DNA of 34,140 bases, taken from positions 1 to 34,140 of the IMG/VR virus record IMGVR_UViG_3300021961_000323. The stretch is one strand, 5' to 3'. This DNA comes from a virus. The notes beneath the pieces are model-generated. The model was not told the DNA's origin, did no database searches, and saw only the letters and a list, made by a program, of their open reading frames with translations. How positions within the stretch are numbered: position 1 is the stretch's first letter; each line of letters begins with the position of its first letter. Positions 17,017 through 24,328 of the stretch are shown here, in pieces. The position numbers and the translations under genes were made by a program.

Positions 17017-20000
17017 ATGGCAGACATTTCAATTAATCCCGTCACCAGGCGGACACAATACACCGGGAATACAGGTCTTGGACCTTTTTCCTTTAATTTC
17101 AATATCTTACAAAATACTGATATTGTAGTTTATAAGAATAGCACACTTCTTACTTTAACAACAGACTATACAGTTACTATTAATGCCAACGGAACGGGAT
17201 CTGTCACCCTGACTGGTAGTGGTAATGGTACTGCTTTGGTCTTAGCTGACCTATTAACCATCGTTGGTGGTAGAGAATTATCCAGGACCACAGACTTTGT
17301 GACTGCGGGTGATCTATTAGCTTCCTCATTGAATGAACAATTAGATAGTAATGTCATCATGGTACAACAGCTTGATGAAAGGTTTGATCGAGCCATGAAA
17401 CTTAACATTGCTGACGAGGATGGAGACTTAACCCTACCCTTAAAATCAAGCCGAGCAGGTAAAACCCTGGCCTTTGACAGCAGTGGTAACCCGGTAGTCG
17501 GTGAGGATATTGGTAACTGGAGAGGTGATTGGGTATCAGGTACAACTTATACGGTTAGAGACCTGGTTAAGGATGGCTCTAATGAGAACGTATATAGGGT
17601 AAATACCGCACATACCAGTAGTGGTAGTACCCCACTAAGCAGTAACACAAATTCGTCTTATTATGACCTTGTGGTGGACGCTGAGAGTGCAGCTACATCT
17701 GCATCTAATGCAGCAAGTTCTGCTTCTGCTGCCGCTTCAAGTGCCAGTGCCGCTTCTACATCAGCATCTAACGCTGCAACAAGCGCAACCAATGCAAGTA
17801 ATTCAGCCAGTGCTGCTAGTACCAGTGCTTCTAATGCTGCTACATCTGAAACCAACGCAAGTAATTCTGCTACATCAGCATCAACTTCAGCAAGTAACGC
17901 TTCAACATCAGCTACTAACGCTGCTACTTCAGCAAGCAATGCTTCTACAAGTGAAACAAACGCTGCTTCAAGTGCATCATCAGCCAGTACCAGTGCAACC
18001 AGTGCAGCAACAAGCGCATCTTCAGCCGCTACTTCAGCAACTAATGCTGGAACTTCAGCAGGTAATGCGTCAACCAGTGAGACCAATGCTGCTAACAGTG
18101 CAAGTGCTGCTGCCACAAGTGCAAGCAATGCTTCAACATCTGAGAGTAATGCTGCCGCTAGTGCTGCTAGTGCTGCTGCATCCTTTGATGCTTTTGATGA
18201 TATTTATTTAGGAGCCAAGGCCAGCGATCCAACTGTAGATAATGATGGCGATGCTTTAACAGCAGGCGATCAATACTTTAATACAACAACAAATGTTCTT
18301 AAAGTTTATAATGGATCTGCCTGGCAGAACACAGAGTATTCTGATCTATCCTTATTAGATGATGTCAACATCACAACTCCTGCTAATGGCTCTTTGTTAT
18401 TTTATGATAGTGGAACAAGCAAATGGATAGACAATCCAACAACTAACATCACAAGCGTTGGTACGCTGACAGGATTTACCTCAACAGGTATAGACGATAA
18501 CGCAACCAGCACAGCGATTACGATTGATTCCAGCCAGAACGTAGGTATTGGTACTGCTTCGCCTAGTGGTAAGCTAGATGTTGAGTTAGGAGCTACAGGA
18601 ACTATTGCTGAATTTCGTGGTGCAGATGTTGACATTTTACAAATAAATTCTGAAAGCGATTTAATAGCCTTAGATATTCGTAATACTACAAATGGTCTTG
18701 ACTTTCAAATGCAAAGCACTAGCAAAATGAGACTTACCACAGCAGGCAACTTAGGTGTTGGAACGACTAGTCCTGTTTCTGAACTTCACATAGCAAGCAC
18801 TAGTCCAATACTAACATTACAAGATACAAATAGTACTGAACCTCTATCTACTTACATTGATTTTTTAGATAGTGCTGGGAATGAGCATGGTTGGATTGGT
18901 TATGGTTCTGGCTCATTGGATACTATGCAGATAGCTAATGGTTATGATGACATCATTTTCTTTACAGGAACAGATGGGACTACTTCAGAAAGAATGCGCA
19001 TCGACTCATCGGGCAACGTAGGTATTGGTACAAGTAGTCCAAACACTCTGCTAACTATGCAAGATGACTCTACTGTTGATGGTTCTTTATTAACTTTCAA
19101 AAACCAGTATCGTGTTAGTACCACAACTGCTGATACTATGGGTGGTATAGCCTTTTCTGCATGGAGAGATGTTTCATCTAGTGCATCTTATTGTGCAGCG
19201 ATTTATGGAAAAAACACAGGCTATCCTGGTTCTAGTGGTAATTTAGTTTTTGCAACAAGAACAAATGGTAGCACAGACCCTTACGATGTAACAGAACGTA
19301 TGATAATCGACAGTCCAGGCAACGTAGGTATTGGTACGACTAGTCCACAAGCTATATTACACGTTTCTGGAGTGGCTCCTACTTACACAAATGGTAGTAC
19401 AGTCTTCTATGGTGGCACTACAAATAACGGAGTAATGAATGGTGTTTCTTTATGGTCATCTGGAAATGCTTTAAACGGTGGTATATCTTCTAATTTATTA
19501 TTTGACAACGGAACAGTATCACAAACAAACACAGCCAGAAGTTCTGGAAATATTTATTTTAATAATATAACAACAGCCTCTAAAACATCAGAAATGATAT
19601 TCGGTGGTTATTTTTTAGGAACTACTAGCTTTGTAGAAAGAATGCGTATCGACTCATCAGGCAACTTGTTGGTTGGTAAGACAAGTGCTGACGATACAAC
19701 TGCGGGTGTGCGTGTCAACGGACCTTTTGGTTTTATATCAGCGGTGCGTGATGGTAATTTACCTCTATTGTTAAACCGCTTAACCTCTGACGGAACGATT
19801 GCAGACTTCCGCAAAGACGGCACAAGCGTGGGGAGTATTTTTTCTCATAGCTCTGGCAATATGGGAATTGGTAATGGTGATACTGGGGTCTTGTTTGCAG
19901 CCAGCAGTAATTCCTTCCAACCTTGGAATACATCAACCAATGCAGTAAGAGATAATGCCATAAGCATGGGTATTTCTGGTGGTAGATGGTCTGTTATTTA

Positions 20001-20367
20001 TGCTGGTACTGGAACAATTAATACCTCTGACGAACGAGAAAAGCAGGACATTGAAAAACTCAGTCAAGCTGAACAGAATGTTGCTGTAACTGCTAAAACA
20101 TTGCTACGCAAGTATCGTTGGAAAGATGCTGTAGCTGATAAAGGTGACGATGCTCGTATTCACTTTGGCATTATCGCTCAAGACCTGAAAGCTGCCTTTG
20201 AAGCTGAAGGATTGGAAGCTGGCAAATACGGTATGTTTTGCTATGACGAATGGTGGGAAGATAGCGAAGGCAACACAGTTAGCGAAGGCGATGAAGGTGC
20301 AGTCAAGAAAGACCGCATGGGCATCAGATATAGTGAACTTTTAGCATTTATTATTGCAGGAATATAG
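17017..20367 (+). CDS. Tail fibre with T7-type base, heptad stalk and S74 intramolecular chaperone
   Basis: At 1116 residues it combines four parts. Residues 1-150 are the T7 gp17 N-terminal attachment domain (RRTQYTGNTGLGPFSFNFNI..DYTVTINANGTGSVTLT). Residues 224-389 are about 23 Ala/Ser/Thr/Asn heptads forming a stalk. Residues 390-1000 hold beta-rich units with four or more repeats of GNVGIGT-S/A-SP and S-E-R-M-R-I-D-S-S-G-N. The C-terminus (residues about 1000-1116) is a Peptidase_S74 chaperone: T-S-D-E-R-E-K puts Ser1004 and Lys1009 five residues apart, as in the endosialidase catalytic dyad, so autocleavage would release about 113 residues after trimerisation. GAGG precedes ATG 17017. 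It determines host recognition. Confidence 0.93.
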   Translation: MADISINPVTRRTQYTGNTGLGPFSFNFNILQNTDIVVYKNSTLLTLTTDYTVTINANGTGSVTLTGSGNGTALVLADLLTIVGGRELSRTTDFVTAGDLLASSLNEQLDSNVIMVQQLDERFDRAMKLNIADEDGDLTLPLKSSRAGKTLAFDSSGNPVVGEDIGNWRGDWVSGTTYTVRDLVKDGSNENVYRVNTAHTSSGSTPLSSNTNSSYYDLVVDAESAATSASNAASSASAAASSASAASTSASNAATSATNASNSASAASTSASNAATSETNASNSATSASTSASNASTSATNAATSASNASTSETNAASSASSASTSATSAATSASSAATSATNAGTSAGNASTSETNAANSASAAATSASNASTSESNAAASAASAAASFDAFDDIYLGAKASDPTVDNDGDALTAGDQYFNTTTNVLKVYNGSAWQNTEYSDLSLLDDVNITTPANGSLLFYDSGTSKWIDNPTTNITSVGTLTGFTSTGIDDNATSTAITIDSSQNVGIGTASPSGKLDVELGATGTIAEFRGADVDILQINSESDLIALDIRNTTNGLDFQMQSTSKMRLTTAGNLGVGTTSPVSELHIASTSPILTLQDTNSTEPLSTYIDFLDSAGNEHGWIGYGSGSLDTMQIANGYDDIIFFTGTDGTTSERMRIDSSGNVGIGTSSPNTLLTMQDDSTVDGSLLTFKNQYRVSTTTADTMGGIAFSAWRDVSSSASYCAAIYGKNTGYPGSSGNLVFATRTNGSTDPYDVTERMIIDSPGNVGIGTTSPQAILHVSGVAPTYTNGSTVFYGGTTNNGVMNGVSLWSSGNALNGGISSNLLFDNGTVSQTNTARSSGNIYFNNITTASKTSEMIFGGYFLGTTSFVERMRIDSSGNLLVGKTSADDTTAGVRVNGPFGFISAVRDGNLPLLLNRLTSDGTIADFRKDGTSVGSIFSHSSGNMGIGNGDTGVLFAASSNSFQPWNTSTNAVRDNAISMGISGGRWSVIYAGTGTINTSDEREKQDIEKLSQAEQNVAVTAKTLLRKYRWKDAVADKGDDARIHFGIIAQDLKAAFEAEGLEAGKYGMFCYDEWWEDSEGNTVSEGDEGAVKKDRMGIRYSELLAFIIAGI
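17686..18183 (+). repeat. Heptad-coding tandem array in the tail-fibre stalk
   Basis: 166 codons fall into a strict seven-residue pattern, [N/A/S]-A-[A/S]-[T/S/N]-S-[A/E]-[S/T], repeated about 23 times without interruption. The DNA is 21-bp periodic but the copies vary in synonymous codons, so protein periodicity is what is conserved. Long open frames in the other strands here are by-products of this repeat. Confidence 0.9.
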
Positions 20368-20377
20368 GAGAAATAAC

Positions 20378-20677
20378 ATGGCAACATGGACAATAAGTCA
20401 AATGGAAAGAAATGCTAGTGATGGTGGTGTAACTACTGTTCATTGGCGTGTAAGTGCAACAAGTGGTGAGCATAGCGCATCAAGCTATGGCACAGTAGGA
20501 TTCAGTCCTGACGCATCTGCTGATGGCTTCGTAGGCTTTGATAGCTTAGATGAAGCAACAGTCTTAGTATGGGTACATGGACATGAAAGCATTGATAAAG
20601 ATGCTATTGAAGCAGGGCTACAATCACAACTAGACGCATTAGCAAATCCAACATCTATCGCTGGATTGGCTTGGTAA
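20378..20677 (+). CDS. Conserved small protein next to the tail fibre (99 aa)
   Basis: ATG 20378 is preferred over an in-frame upstream start because AGGAGA lies just upstream and the family begins MATWTI. The protein reads MATWTISQMERNASDGGVTT, then VHWRVSATSGEHSASSYGTV, DGFVGFDSLDEATVLVWVHG and ends LDALANPTSIAGLAW. This MATW-I...VHWR.......YG.......F..FD.L.EA.V..WV arrangement is widespread in phages beside fibre or tape genes. Its function is not established; a fibre-assembly role is only suggested by position. It begins 10 nt after the fibre stop. Confidence 0.75.
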   Translation: MATWTISQMERNASDGGVTTVHWRVSATSGEHSASSYGTVGFSPDASADGFVGFDSLDEATVLVWVHGHESIDKDAIEAGLQSQLDALANPTSIAGLAW

Positions 20678-20686
20678 GGAGATATT

Positions 20687-20920
20687 ATGAATCAGGAAGG
20701 AACATTAACCATTGATGGAATTGAATATAAAGAATCTGATTTAAATGAGGATCAATTATATTTAGTTGCACAAATTAAAGACTTACAGGGAAGGGCTGGT
20801 ATCATCCGATTACAAGGGGACCAGGTGCAAGTCGCATTAGATGTATTTATACAACAACTTAAACTTTCCCTGGAGAAAAAAGATGGACCAACTAATAGCT
20901 CTGATCAACTTGATCCCTGA
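20687..20920 (+). CDS. Small conserved protein, DUF6447-like (77 aa)
   Basis: The start (ATG 20687) follows AAGGAG. The protein opens MNQEGTLTIDGIEYKESDLN, then a heptad-like helix VAQIKDLQGRAGIIRLQGDQ and LDVFIQQLKLSLEKK. The T-L-T-I-D-G-x-E-Y lead followed by a coiled-coil helix matches short proteins in marine cyanophages and others that I recall as DUF6447, function unknown. Its last 38 bases overlap the next gene, which is in another frame. Confidence 0.7.
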   Translation: MNQEGTLTIDGIEYKESDLNEDQLYLVAQIKDLQGRAGIIRLQGDQVQVALDVFIQQLKLSLEKKDGPTNSSDQLDP

Positions 20921-21053
20921 CATTGTAATGATTGCATCATTAGTATGTGCAGTTACCCCCACACCTAAAGACGATCAACTACTTGGTAAAGCATATAAGA
21001 TCATAGAAGTCTTAGCCATTAATTTGGGTAAGGCCAAAATGCCCGGCAAGTAA
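20883..21053 (+). CDS. Small membrane-associated phage protein (56 aa)
   Basis: The chosen ATG 20883 has GGAG 10 nt upstream, gives MDQLIALINLIPDIVMIASL and avoids a long extension into the preceding gene. One hydrophobic segment (residues 4-23) is followed by VTPTPKDDQLLGKAYKIIEV and LAINLGKAKM. The I-P-D-I-V-x-I-A-S...TPTPKDD..LGK.YK.IE..A.N.GKAK pattern recurs in many phages close to lysis genes, without a known role. It lies in a block of exported and membrane proteins that leads into the lysis cassette. Confidence 0.7.
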   Translation: MDQLIALINLIPDIVMIASLVCAVTPTPKDDQLLGKAYKIIEVLAINLGKAKMPGK

Positions 21054-21059
21054 TATGCT

Positions 21060-21683
21060 ATGCGATACCTATGGTTATTATTATTAATACCTAGTGTTAT
21101 CCTTGCTCAACAGTCAGGAGATCTTAACAGCAATACTGTTAATTCTACAGTTGGTAGCAATAATCTTGATACTACCAATAACTATACTGGAGGAGGGGCA
21201 GGATTTCCATCCCCGCCACCGTCAGCTATTGCTCCTAGTTATATGTTTAATGGTAGTGAGTCTTGCCTTATCAGTGCAGGCGGAAGTATCCAGTTAAGTT
21301 TACTTGGTATGTCGCATGGCAGTTATCGGGTAGATGAAGATTGTTTAAGAATCAGAGAAGCCAAACTATTGCAGACTTTAAACATGAACATAGCTGCAGT
21401 CAGCAGAGCGTGTGAGTCAGAACAGATATGGTTTAGTATGTTCCAGTCAGGTACGCCCTGTCCTTTCACAGTAAACGGTCAACTGATTGTAGGTAATATC
21501 GCTTACATTTATATGCGTATGAACCCACAAACATTCATACCAAATTATGATGAACAAAAAGAATACTATGATATAGTTTTAAGAATTGGAGACAATGATG
21601 AAGAAGATATTAATACTGATACTCGGTCTATTTCTGATAGATTCCGCACAGTCACAAACAGATACAGTTCAAGACTTAATTAA
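21060..21683 (+). CDS. Exported protein with signal peptide (207 aa)
   Basis: The N-terminus RYLWLLLLIPSVILA followed by QQSG is a clear Sec signal peptide with likely cleavage after Ala16. The mature part has a Ser/Asn/Thr/Gly-rich linker and a conserved-looking core: ESCLISAGGSIQLSLLGMSH, DEDCLRIREAKLLQTLNMNI, A-A-V-S-R-A-C and FQSGTPCPF. The cysteines (in C-L-I-S, D-C-L-R, A-C-E-S and P-C-P-F) could form disulfides in the periplasm. I have seen the D-C..R.EA..L..LN...AA...C.....W..M...GTPCP pattern in marine phage proteins but know no function. No good ribosome binding site is visible. Its last 86 bases also encode the next gene. Confidence 0.75.
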   Translation: MRYLWLLLLIPSVILAQQSGDLNSNTVNSTVGSNNLDTTNNYTGGGAGFPSPPPSAIAPSYMFNGSESCLISAGGSIQLSLLGMSHGSYRVDEDCLRIREAKLLQTLNMNIAAVSRACESEQIWFSMFQSGTPCPFTVNGQLIVGNIAYIYMRMNPQTFIPNYDEQKEYYDIVLRIGDNDEEDINTDTRSISDRFRTVTNRYSSRLN

Positions 21684-22365
21684 TGCATCCGCATCCATTA
21701 TAGATACAGTGGACCAGGGCCATTATGCAGTGAGCGGTCTGAATTATTATGCAGGTGTCGGTGGTATTGCTCCAACTGATACGATAGATCAGGCATTGAT
21801 TACAGAATTACAGATGACTACTTATAATAATGCGCTGTCTGCTGTGCAAAATGCGGTTTACTACAATACTCAGGCTTTACTTCAAGACGCACATGAAACA
21901 GAGATGGTGCAATTAGAGAGTGCAGTAGATGATTTCGTTGCTGCTACAACATCTTTAATTACTGTAGTCAATGTCTTTGAGCAAGCCAGCAATGCTGATA
22001 ACGTACAAGAACAACAACAATTACAAGATTACATTCAAGATAATAATGTAGGTTTAACACAAACTCAGGTTGACAATTACAATACCAGTTTAGACTCAGT
22101 CCAAACTCATGCGATTAATGCTGCTGCTTTCTTAGCTGCTTCTAACAACGAAGCCTTAACCTCATCTAATGATGACGTGGCAGAAGCCTATAACGTGAAC
22201 CTATCTAACATGACCGTAGCTTACAATGCAGTGCAGGACAGCATTACATTCTACAACAGTGGCCAGGCGTTTCATTCTATGTACGGATTCTTAAGCGGTG
22301 CCATGAAGTCTTTAGAAGATGTGTACTTTACAGGCGAATCTATCTACACAGGCAATTCTCTCTAA
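21598..22365 (+). CDS. Second exported protein (255 aa)
   Basis: ATG 21598 has GGAG six bases upstream; ATG 21595 and TTG 21586 are in-frame alternatives. The start MKKILILILGLFLIDSAQS is a typical signal peptide, cleaved near AQS-Q. The mature protein is acidic, cysteine-free and helical, with many Asn, Gln and Ala (LTQTQVDNYNTSLDSVQTHA; FHSMYGFLSGAMKSLEDVYF). No known domain. The signal peptide and first mature residues are encoded in a different frame from the preceding exported protein. The two probably act together outside the cytoplasmic membrane. Confidence 0.75.
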   Translation: MKKILILILGLFLIDSAQSQTDTVQDLINASASIIDTVDQGHYAVSGLNYYAGVGGIAPTDTIDQALITELQMTTYNNALSAVQNAVYYNTQALLQDAHETEMVQLESAVDDFVAATTSLITVVNVFEQASNADNVQEQQQLQDYIQDNNVGLTQTQVDNYNTSLDSVQTHAINAAAFLAASNNEALTSSNDDVAEAYNVNLSNMTVAYNAVQDSITFYNSGQAFHSMYGFLSGAMKSLEDVYFTGESIYTGNSL

Positions 22366-22847
22366 TGAGCCTACAAGATACAGAACTTAATATCTCTGGT
22401 ATTAAGTTTAAAGGAGTCTATCTTGCCATTGGCTTTACCATTATCAGTACCATATCTGGATTTATCTATGGCTTTGCTGAGTTCATGGGTAGAGTAGACA
22501 GTTTAGAATCCCAGGTATCAGCTATCCAGGTACCAGAATTAGCCCCATTAGAGCGCAGAATTTCTTTGATTGAGGAGAGCATAGCACAAAGTGACATAGC
22601 TACTTTACAAGCAAGACTGGCTACCCTGGGTGCCAACTTAGAAACCATTATGCAACAGCAACAATTGCTGTTAGACTTACGGGATAGGATCAATACCAAT
22701 AGTGATATTGTTGAGGATAATCAACAACTTGTAGAAAGTATTGAACAAACAGTAGAAGAATACGAAGGAGCATTAAGAGAGTTTGCTGCAGAAGTAGATC
22801 AATTATGGGAAGCCTTTGACGCAGTAAGCAATCCGTTAGCAAGATGA
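22365..22847 (+). CDS. Membrane-anchored coiled-coil protein (160 aa), spanin-like topology
   Basis: ATG 22365 overlaps the preceding TAA by one base. Residues about 17-40 (GVYLAIGFTIISTISGFIYG) form one transmembrane segment. The rest is a long coiled coil with heptads (RVDSLESQVSAIQV; ERRISLIEESIAQSDIATLQ; LLLDLRDRINTNSDIVEDNQ) and a Trp near the end (LWEAFDAVSNPLAR). The topology resembles an inner-membrane spanin (Rz type), but no paired outer-membrane lipoprotein follows it directly. The gene overlaps the XhlA-like gene by ATGA. Confidence 0.6.
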   Translation: MSLQDTELNISGIKFKGVYLAIGFTIISTISGFIYGFAEFMGRVDSLESQVSAIQVPELAPLERRISLIEESIAQSDIATLQARLATLGANLETIMQQQQLLLDLRDRINTNSDIVEDNQQLVESIEQTVEEYEGALREFAAEVDQLWEAFDAVSNPLAR

Positions 22848-23029
22848 AACGAACCACAGAACTAGCGCATGAAAGGATAGATAATATAGATAAAAATCTA
22901 GCCACGCATGAGGCCATTTGCTCAGAAAGATGGAAAGAGACTATCTTAAGAATTAAAAGACTGGAGCTTATTCTTATCTCATGTTCAGGTGCAGTCATAT
23001 TACTCCTGGCACAGATCGCATTTAATTAA
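22844..23029 (+). CDS. XhlA-like haemolysin/holin-associated protein (61 aa)
   Basis: ERIDNIDKNLATHEAICSER is followed by WKETILRIKRLELILI and a C-terminal transmembrane helix SCSGAVILLLAQIAF. A short amphipathic helix with H-E-x-x-C-x-E-R-W, a basic K-R-L-E and one C-terminal membrane segment match the XhlA-type family, which in Bacillus phage PBSX works with a holin and amidase. Here it opens the lysis cassette. The ATGA overlap with the gene upstream suggests coupling. Confidence 0.7.
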   Translation: MKRTTELAHERIDNIDKNLATHEAICSERWKETILRIKRLELILISCSGAVILLLAQIAFN

Positions 23030-23091
23030 TTTCCAATATCACACTTTATAAGTTATTATTATTATTGTAATTATTTTATAGTTGCAATGTT

Positions 23092-23262
23092 ATGATGCTA
23101 ACAGATGAAAAGATAAGGTTCATCAAAAGGCTGACTGAGGTTGAGCGTACTAATAATTTATTATTAAGTGAGAATAAGTTATTAAAATTTAAATTAGAGA
23201 AGTTAAGAAATGATACAGAATTTAATGAACGCCATAATGCCATCAGTCGGTACAGTGATTGA
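23092..23262 (+). CDS. Possible small leucine-zipper protein (56 aa)
   Basis: A frame from ATG 23092 or 23095 to TGA 23260-23262 encodes MLTDEKIRFIKRLTEVERTN followed by LLLSENKLLKFKLEKLRND, a leucine-zipper-like heptad pattern. It fills the otherwise empty 180 bases between the XhlA-like gene and the holin and overlaps the holin by 53 bases. There is no recognisable Shine-Dalgarno, so translation is uncertain. An antiholin-like role is possible but unsupported. Confidence 0.4.
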   Translation: MMLTDEKIRFIKRLTEVERTNNLLLSENKLLKFKLEKLRNDTEFNERHNAISRYSD

Positions 23263-23593
23263 CCGGGTAATACCCGATAAGAACCAGGCCGAAAGGGCTA
23301 GACAAGAGATTGAGAAAGCAATCCTTGATAACGCTCATCAGATTAACTTGGCTCAGATCGAGGTTAATAAACAAGAAGCCCAGGGTAATTGGTTCCAACG
23401 TGGATGGAGACCAGCTACCGGGTGGGTTTGTGTGCTTGGCTTTATGGTGAACTTTCTTGTCAGTCCTATTGCTTCTGGGTTTCATATTGATATACCCCAG
23501 GCAGATACAACTACCATGCTACCTGTGCTTATGGGTATGCTAGGTTTAGGAGGTTTAAGATCTTATGAAAAAGTTAAAGACAAAACTCGATGA
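23210..23593 (+). CDS. Holin, 3TM family (GTA-type)
   Basis: The 127-residue protein has an N-terminal V-I-D-R-V-I-P-D-K-N-Q-A-E-R-A segment, a charged helix (EIEKAILDNAHQINLAQIEV), then EAQGNWFQRGWRPATGWVCV and two clear hydrophobic segments, with V-L-M-G-M-L-G-L-G-G-L-R-S-Y-E-K at the end. N-x-F-Q-R-G-W-R-P-x-x-G-W and the terminal G-G-x-R-x-x-E-K are signatures of the Holin_3TMs family. It would make the lesion that lets the endolysin reach the periplasm. The next two lysis genes overlap it or each other. Confidence 0.88.
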   Translation: MIQNLMNAIMPSVGTVIDRVIPDKNQAERARQEIEKAILDNAHQINLAQIEVNKQEAQGNWFQRGWRPATGWVCVLGFMVNFLVSPIASGFHIDIPQADTTTMLPVLMGMLGLGGLRSYEKVKDKTR

Positions 23594-23681
23594 GTTTTTT
23601 GCAGATGAGGGCAATGTAGTTTGGTCCTTTGTTATCTTTACAATCTTACTGCCTTTGTTACTATACGTATATTATGTATAA
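23565..23681 (+). CDS. 38-aa membrane protein between holin and endolysin
   Basis: ATG 23565 lies in another frame inside the holin 3' end, with AGGAGG at 23548-23553 (11-nt spacing). The product starts MKKLKTKLDEFFADEGN and ends in a single hydrophobic segment VVWSFVIFTILLPLLLYVYYV. The stop TAA (23679-23681) overlaps the endolysin start by 8 bases. A short basic/acidic N-terminus with one membrane helix, squeezed between holin and endolysin, looks like a pinholin, antiholin or regulatory micro-protein. Confidence 0.6.
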   Translation: MKKLKTKLDEFFADEGNVVWSFVIFTILLPLLLYVYYV

Positions 23682-24126
23682 ACTCAGTCAGCGATCTTTA
23701 GATCGTTTAGAAGGTGTCGATAAACAACTGGTCAAGGTTGTTAAGACTGCCATTCAATTAAGCAAAGTAGATTTCGGTGTCCTCCAGGGAAGAAGAACCC
23801 ATGAAGAACAAGAAGCATTGGTTGCTGCGGGTGCAAGTAAGACCATGAAGTCTAAACATTTAACTGGTCATGCAGTAGACCTGGTTGCTTACGTAGGACC
23901 AAGAGTCTCCTGGGAAATCAAACTCTATGACGATATAGCAGATGCCATTCGCAGTGCTGCTATTGCACATGACGTACAAATCAGATGGGGTGCCGCTTGG
24001 CAATGCCATGACATCCGTAAGTGGGAAGGATCCATGCAATCATGCACCGATGCTTACGTAGATTTAAGAAGGTCAGAAGGTAAAAGACCTTTTATTGATG
24101 GTCCCCATTTTGAATTGATGAGCTGA
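23674..24126 (+). CDS. Endolysin, M15-family peptidoglycan peptidase (150 aa)
   Basis: ATG 23674 is chosen because homologues begin close to K-L-S-x-R-S; an upstream extension would add a non-homologous segment. The fold is the M15 (VanY/T5 endolysin-like) zinc peptidase: FGVLQGRRTHEEQEALVAAG, the motif S-K-H62-L-T-G-H-A-V-D69 and C-terminal D-G-P-H145-F-E-L supply the zinc ligands and active-site residues. It should cut the L-Ala-D-Glu bond of the cell-wall stem peptide. There is no signal peptide, so release depends on the holin. Its 3' end overlaps the convergent DUF3310 gene by 35 bases. Confidence 0.92.
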   Translation: MYKLSQRSLDRLEGVDKQLVKVVKTAIQLSKVDFGVLQGRRTHEEQEALVAAGASKTMKSKHLTGHAVDLVAYVGPRVSWEIKLYDDIADAIRSAAIAHDVQIRWGAAWQCHDIRKWEGSMQSCTDAYVDLRRSEGKRPFIDGPHFELMS

Positions 24127-24328
24127 TCCTTTCTATTTCTAATTCGCAATAGTGAATAATCTTTTTTAAATCAATGACTTGATCTTTATGCTTATCTTGA
24201 TAGCGACAAATATACTTAATAATATTACCCTGAAGATACGACAATCCATTCTCCATTATAAAATCATAGGGTTGTATCTTGTATTTCTTGTAGTGATTAC
24301 CACCCTCTTGTCTATCTTTAGCTGACAT
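24092..24328 (-). CDS. DUF3310 protein (78 aa)
   Basis: DRQEGGNHYKKYKIQPYDFI, then G-L-S-Y-L-Q-G-N-I-I-K-Y-I-C-R-Y-Q-D-K and DLKKIIHYCELEIE. H-Y-x-x-x-x-I-Q-P-x-x-F/Y-I, G-N-x-I-K-Y-x-x-R-x-x-x-K and D-L-x-K-x-x-x-Y are the conserved motifs of DUF3310, a small phage family often labelled nucleotide kinase-like, with no firm activity. The start codon shares one base with the stop of the exonuclease gene upstream. It is last in the minus-strand operon and runs 35 bases into the convergent endolysin gene. Confidence 0.85.
   Translation of the reverse strand: MSAKDRQEGGNHYKKYKIQPYDFIMENGLSYLQGNIIKYICRYQDKHKDQVIDLKKIIHYCELEIERISSSIQNGDHQ

Noticed and set aside
17686-18183. CRISPR-like array
   Set aside because: The 21-bp periodicity is protein-coding heptads, with no constant repeat plus variable spacer.
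17661-18211. Long frames on both strands across the fibre stalk
   Set aside because: They arise from the seven-residue periodic coding DNA; the fibre frame alone has domain structure before and after.
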